DNA of 64,000 nucleotides. Origin: Pseudisothecium myosuroides (Eukaryota > Streptophyta > Bryopsida > Hypnales > Lembophyllaceae). The notes beneath the pieces are model-generated. The model was not told where the DNA came from. It searched no databases and saw only the letters and a program-made list of their open reading frames with translations. The stretch lies in assembly GCA_951799445.1 (NCBI GenBank), contig OX637297.1, positions 2,232,001 through 2,296,000 on the forward strand. Direction: 5' to 3'. Below, piece after piece: positions 59,763-64,000 of this stretch (the stretch's first letter is position 1; every line of letters begins with the position of its first letter). Made by a program: the position numbers and the translations under genes.

Positions 59763-60480
59763 TCAAAAATCCTGACAAATCCGGATCTTTACCTTCCCAT
59801 CTGCTCCCACCTTCTTGGGAACAACCACAATAGGTGAAACCCATTCTGAGTTGTTAACCGGATAGATAAACCCGGCTTCTAACAATCTGTCGATTTCTTC
59901 CTTCACCATGAGTGAGTACTTTGGATTCAACCTGTATTGGCGCTGTCTAATCGGAACAGCTCCATCAACTAGATTAATCCGATGTTCCCCTAGATCTGGT
60001 GAAATGCCGTTAAGATCTAATGGAGTCCAAGCAAATACAACTATGTACTTCCTCAACAACCTAGTATAGCTCCTCTTTTCATTTCTACTCAGAGATTTTC
60101 CCAGGAAAAAAGATTTTCCTGGTTCGATCTCCACCTGCTCATAATTTGAAGGATTCACTATGTTCTTAATCCGATCCGATTCCAATTCCTCCGACTGGAC
60201 TCGGAACTCACTCCATGGAACATTGGTCTTGTCCTAAGTCAAATTTACAGTAAATAAGTTACCTTCCAGAATCTATTGCCTTATCTAGTTAGTTGACAGT
60301 GGAACACTGACTTTTCCAAGTGATCGGTCTTCTGTTTGACTAGTTGCGGATCCTCGAATCGGTTTAGGGATTTCTCCTTCCTCTGGCTCACCCAACTCCA
60401 CTATAGGTTCCGAAAATTCAAAATCTGCCTCAGGGTGATCATACACTACAGTCGCCCCCCTGGCCCAATATACAAACATT
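59763..60480 (-). pseudogene. Ty3-type reverse transcriptase N-terminal fragment
   Basis: Minus-strand frames give a linker (60.48-60.29 kb, acidic, with ELGEPEEGEIP). From 60185 the reverse transcriptase start follows: HRINLVDGAVPIRQRQYRL, EEIDRLLEAGFIYP, SEWVSPIVVVPKK, and KIRICQDF where the sequence breaks off. The palm with its YVDD box is missing. TCCGG-rich composition resembles the CCGG gag-like genes, so it may be pol from that family. Confidence 0.75.
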
Positions 60481-60656
60481 TACATACAGTACAAACTGTA
60501 TGACATTTGGTACGCCTCGTATTTCGACAGGTTTTCCGATACTTTGACAAAGGACCTGTAAACTCGGGCAACGGATTCGTAAACTTGAGTGCTTCAGGTA
60601 GTCGCCTGAATGCTTCGATGCTTTTTGAGTTTACAGTTTTCTTGTGAATGTTTACA

Positions 60657-62275
60657 ATGGCGAATAGAAGACTTGGAGAGCAATGTGCTGGATTCAAGAG
60701 GAAGGGACCTCGTGAAAGGGTGGAGGATCACAATGTGGTGAGGGAGGGTCTAAGAGACGGGGAAGCAAAGAGGCAACATAAACGTAGACAATTGTTGAAG
60801 GAGAGAGAAGGAGCAGCGAGGTTACTTGCTATGCAGGATGAATTGGAGGTCGGAAGGGAGATGTCTTCACGACAGCTTGCGGAGTTTTTGTCCAAAATTG
60901 TAGATTTTTTCACAATGAAGATGCAAGGTTGTCGGGAGGCATCTTCTAGGCTAAAAATTATAGAGCGTTTTTTAGAGGACGAACATATTTCTCCATTTCT
61001 TCGTGAGTATTATCCTCGTAGGCAGGATGCCAAGGCTCAATTCAAATTCCTAAAAAATTATCAGTTGGAGTTGGACACTGTGAAGGGTGTTCAATTGGCA
61101 GATATGCTTGCTAGGAAGGTTGTTCTCCTAGATGCGGCTATATCTACTTGGGTTACAAGCACCAAAGCTTTGTCACGAGTTTTGAAAGTTTACCCATCCA
61201 ATTTGAGGGTGGCAATAACCCGTCAAAGTAGTATACGATTGTAAGGTTCACCTTTTGCACTTGTAAGACGTAGAAAGAGGCCAGGACTACCTGGTGAGAT
61301 TAAAGACCTCGTTATGAAGTGGTGGACAGAAGAGACTTGTGCAAGTCCCAACATGAAGGAAATTGTAAAGAAATGGATAAGTCCAAATACGTATGACAAG
61401 CATTGCCCTCACTATTTGCTCAAAAGTTAAGTTCGAATCAATTTGATTGTAGTGTCGCAGCACCCTGTACAATCGTTGCATTGTCAAATATACAATCCTA
61501 GACATCGTTTCCATCCAACATGTACACTATGTACCTTGTTGGATCTCCCTCAGTTCTCTGATGGTCTGAATGTGTACTCTGCAGTATGTTGATTACAATG
61601 TTATAAGGCATATATGGTATTAACAACTATACATTATGTACAAAGAGTACCGTGGGTCTCATGGTCGAGTATTTAGAAAGTATTTGTAGTCGGGTGGTCT
61701 GCTTTGTTGGAGGCTTGTACTTGAGGTATTATGATGGGTATTACGGTCCAAGGTATGTTTTGTACGAGCTTTGTAGTTTTGATTACCTCTTTTGTATTAC
61801 CTCTTTTGATTTCTCAAAAAAACTTGCATTCTTGTAGGCCGCATTCCACCAGCGATTTAAGGTGGCACACCCAGATGTATCAATCAAATAGAGAGCCTTT
61901 GAGAAACTTACTGAAGCCTTACTTTGTAAGAGCGTGCAATGAGAGGAACGTCTGCTGTTGTAGATACCATGTGGAGATCGACATGCTCAAGGAGGGGTTC
62001 AATCGGATTCGGGATGGCACAAAGGGAATCCACTTCTTAGAGAATTGCCAGTGCATGTGTGATGTGTGCTTCTTTTGACTGGAAGAAGAAGCAAAGTGTA
62101 AAGCGCATTTGAAGACATATGCAGGTACAACAATGCTGTGGCAACAGATCCTTTGCCCTAAGCCTGAGAACGGAGAGTGGTATGCTCCGCAATGTGTCAT
62201 GGGTACGTGTAGACACTGTGGTATGTGGGAGTACGTATCATCCGGAAAGTCCCAATTAACAATTTAGTGAAGGTA
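60657..62275 (+). pseudogene. CCCRYH-type transposase pseudogene, N-terminal part
   Basis: ATG at 60657 starts MANRRLGEQCAG, a very basic Arg/Glu/Lys-rich segment, then a helical domain. The frame stays open to a stop at 61242 and on through IKDLVMKWWTEETCASPNMK to HCPHYLLK near 61,424. A probable intron (GTTAAG near 61426 to CTTGTAG at 61837) leads to AAFHQRFKVAHPDV. After a one-base shift comes LKPYFVRACNERNVCCCRYH, a Cys-rich segment (ENCQCMCDVCFF), a TGA at 62076, then LCPKPENGEW and C..GTCRHCG. The WWTEET, FVR..ERN.CCCRYH and LCPKPE blocks mark a transposon-encoded family I know from algae and seedless plants. The catalytic C-terminal half is missing. Confidence 0.6.
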
Positions 62276-62672
62276 AAAATAGCAGAACTTTTTCAATTTT
62301 TGCATTTAAATACAAAGTTAGGACTTAGATATTAGAAATAGAAATTAGTTTCTACGTAGAAAAGATAAAACTCTAAATAGGTTACGCAGTCTGCCGAAAA
62401 CCATAGCCGGAAAGCCGGAAAGCCGGAAAATTCCGGATCGTAGGGACCTACCGCCTAGGTTCCGGCTAGGGAACTTACGGGAACGTTTTCGGCGGCGGGA
62501 ACTTAGGGTTCCGATAGGTACTTAAACCCCACCGCCAGCCTCATTCAGTCTCTTTTTACCCGTGCTCTTCCACGGTGCGTTAGAAGAGAGAAAGAGTGGT
62601 GAGTTAGGGCGTGTTAGGGAGAGAAAGGGAGGAAGGTGCCGATTGCACCGGATTGTCCTAGCAGTCGGTGAG
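62276..62672. other. leader or LTR-type region of the second CCGG element
   Basis: AT-rich to 62.38 kb, then abruptly CCGG-rich. GCCGGAAA is repeated in tandem three times at 62,406-62,430, followed by ATTCCGGATCG, and a GC-rich leader runs up to the ATG at 62673. No TATA box is obvious. Confidence 0.4.
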
Positions 62673-63837
62673 ATGGCGGAAGCGAGCAGATCCCGGAGGT
62701 CGGTAGTGACAGCCCGTGGCGTACGTCCGGTTATCCCGTCGGATCCGGAGCGCCTTAAGGAGTCAGAAGAAGACCTAGAAATCATGGGGTGTAGGATTGG
62801 TAAAACGTCCATGGAACGTCCGGAGTGAAGAGATGATTGACGAGCTGGTTTCTGGAGTGGGTAATCAGTTCGATTTGACGATTAGGGGTCGATCTAGGGC
62901 CTGGACTCCGGAGTTGTGGGCGAAGGCATACTTTACGCCAAGCAGGGGTTCCGGAATGGCGTCCCGGACGGACACTTACGCCGTGGAGGTATTCCGGAGT
63001 CATGCGGATTCCAAGGAAGGGAACGCCGCGAGTGACTGTAAGAGTCCCCGGGATGGGCAGTTGTTAGCATTCCTCATCCCTATTTTGTATCCGGAAAAGC
63101 CCACCCGGATTACAATGACTGTGGCAAACACTATTTTCGGAGCGCTGGGAGATAGAGAGAATCCGGCTCCCAGGCCGGTCAGTTGGGGAGAGATCATTCA
63201 CTCCGTAGTCGAAAAGTTAGCGGTCAATATCGCGAACAAGAAGTCAAGTCCGATTAGCCCCTATCTTTTCCATCTGTATCACTCCGAGGATGCACTGGCC
63301 GGACCGGAAATGACAGTGTACCGGAAGGGCGAGAATTTGTTGAAGTACGGACTTCCCGCGGAAGATGAACCGGATGAGCTCGAGCCGGAAGAAGAGGAAC
63401 CGGAACCGGAGCAGGCATCACCTAACGTTGGAGGGACGCGCCGGAAATCAACTGATCAGGGTGCGCGAGGGAAGCAAGAAGCCGAGGAGGTAGAGAAGCC
63501 CCGAGAACCACTTCCGGAAACGGATCAGCTAGAGGCCACCATCAAATGGCTGTTAGCTACCCGGGCACAGAATGAGCGGATGTCGGCGCTGATCCGGGAG
63601 ATGTGCGAGAAATTGGGTGTGAAGGAAGAAACCCAAATCCTGGTGGCGTTGGCGGAAAGGCCAGATCTGGAAGCGGTGAAGCAGCTGGAGGACCGGATTC
63701 TGACCTTGGAGCAAGAACGGGACCGGTTTCAAGAACAAGCTGCGTGGTTGGAGAAAGAGCGGATGGCCGCTGAAGTAAAGGAGGGAGAAGCCCTTGATCT
63801 GGTCCGGAATGTCAGGAGCCTGTTTGTTGGTTCCTGA
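62673..63837 (+). pseudogene. CCGG-family gag-like gene, second copy
   Basis: ATG at 62673 opens MAEASRSRRSVVTARG. One frameshift near 62.80 kb passes into the long frame that stays open to TGA at 63835-63837. Blocks shared with the minus-strand copy at 23.1-24.7 kb are FDLTIRG, GSGMAS, FLIPILYPEKPTRITM, IFGAL, ISPYLFHLY and LLKYG. They are followed by a very acidic run (DELEPEEEEPEPEQ), a charged linker and a C-terminal coiled coil (LEDRILTLEQERDRF). It is better preserved: only one break is visible. Its role is probably structural, by analogy with gag or ORF1 proteins; this is inference. Confidence 0.6.
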
Positions 63838-64000
63838 CATTCCTTGTTCATTTAATCTGAAGCATTCAGGAAAGCACTCGTTGGATTATTCTCTTGCGTA
63901 TCGCGTCTATAGTCACTTGTGTGGATGTGTAAGTGAGAGTGTGCAAGGGGGAGGAGTCCGGATTCTAGGATTGCCGGATTAGGCTGAGTGTGTTTTACGG
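63838..64000 (+). other. sequence after the CCGG gag-like gene
   Basis: Transition sequence following the stop codon, with TCCGG words and GTGTGGATGTGTAAGTGAGAG. The window ends before any pol region could be seen. Confidence 0.4.

Noticed and set aside
59763..60480. Endogenous pararetrovirus
   Set aside because: The N-terminal RT blocks fit Ty3-type retrotransposons and no movement or coat protein motif is present nearby.

Overview
The window reads as nuclear DNA from a land plant with a large, repeat-rich genome. It has GT-AG introns and TATA-type promoters inside long terminal repeats. It has Ty3-type retroelements, satellite DNA, and exon fragments of plant-type SCAMP, DHH1/DDX6 RNA helicase and CDKC kinase. 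The DUF7869-like transposase and the CCCRYH-type transposase are, from general knowledge, commonest in ferns, lycophytes, bryophytes and algae. A non-seed plant is therefore my best guess, but that is inference. I see no intact host gene. Nearly every coding region is a decayed mobile-element gene.

Layout, left to right. 1-3.2 kb is AT-rich intergenic DNA. 3.16-5.4 kb holds three different tandem repeats: a 49-bp unit, a CCTATAG unit and a 560-bp duplication. 5.4-8.65 kb is a satellite array of about eighteen ~177-bp monomers. At 9.43-10.18 kb lies a near-perfect 740-bp foldback element flanked by TTAA. 11.2-12.2 kb has spaced AACTCG-NNN-CGAGTT palindromes, followed by a DUF7869-like transposase pseudogene (12.2-15.05 kb) that stays in one frame through several stops. 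16.3-27.5 kb is a Ty3 complex in the order pol, LTR, gag, LTR remnant. A separate CCGG-rich element (21,913-25,249) is nested inside the gag. A lone CDK exon lies at 28.2 kb.

The centre is a nested structure. A 2.5-kb LTR-like sequence occurs twice, at 28.5-31.0 kb and from 36.04 to 50.77 kb. The second copy is split by a 12.3-kb DNA transposon (36,651-48,953) with 15-bp terminal inverted repeats and a perfect 8-bp target duplication, GCACCTAC. That transposon carries a BED-finger transposase-like pseudogene of a family I cannot name. It also carries pieces of two unrelated host genes, SCAMP and DHH1 helicase, in exon-intron form, so it looks like a Pack-type transposon. A 563-bp relative at 57,271-57,833 has almost the same terminal repeat and its own perfect 8-bp duplication. 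A second fragment of the same transposase family lies on the minus strand at 59.2-59.76 kb.

The right end (52.9-64 kb) holds an FCP1/NIF-like HAD phosphatase pseudogene with a 1-kb foldback in its intron. Next comes a pseudogene with OTU-like and RING-like cysteine motifs, interrupted by the 563-bp element. A truncated minus-strand Ty3 reverse transcriptase, a CCCRYH-type transposase pseudogene, and a second, better preserved copy of the CCGG-rich gag-like gene complete the window.

A theme across families is decay mainly through in-frame stops and G-to-A or C-to-T changes at catalytic residues. This fits cytosine methylation followed by deamination.
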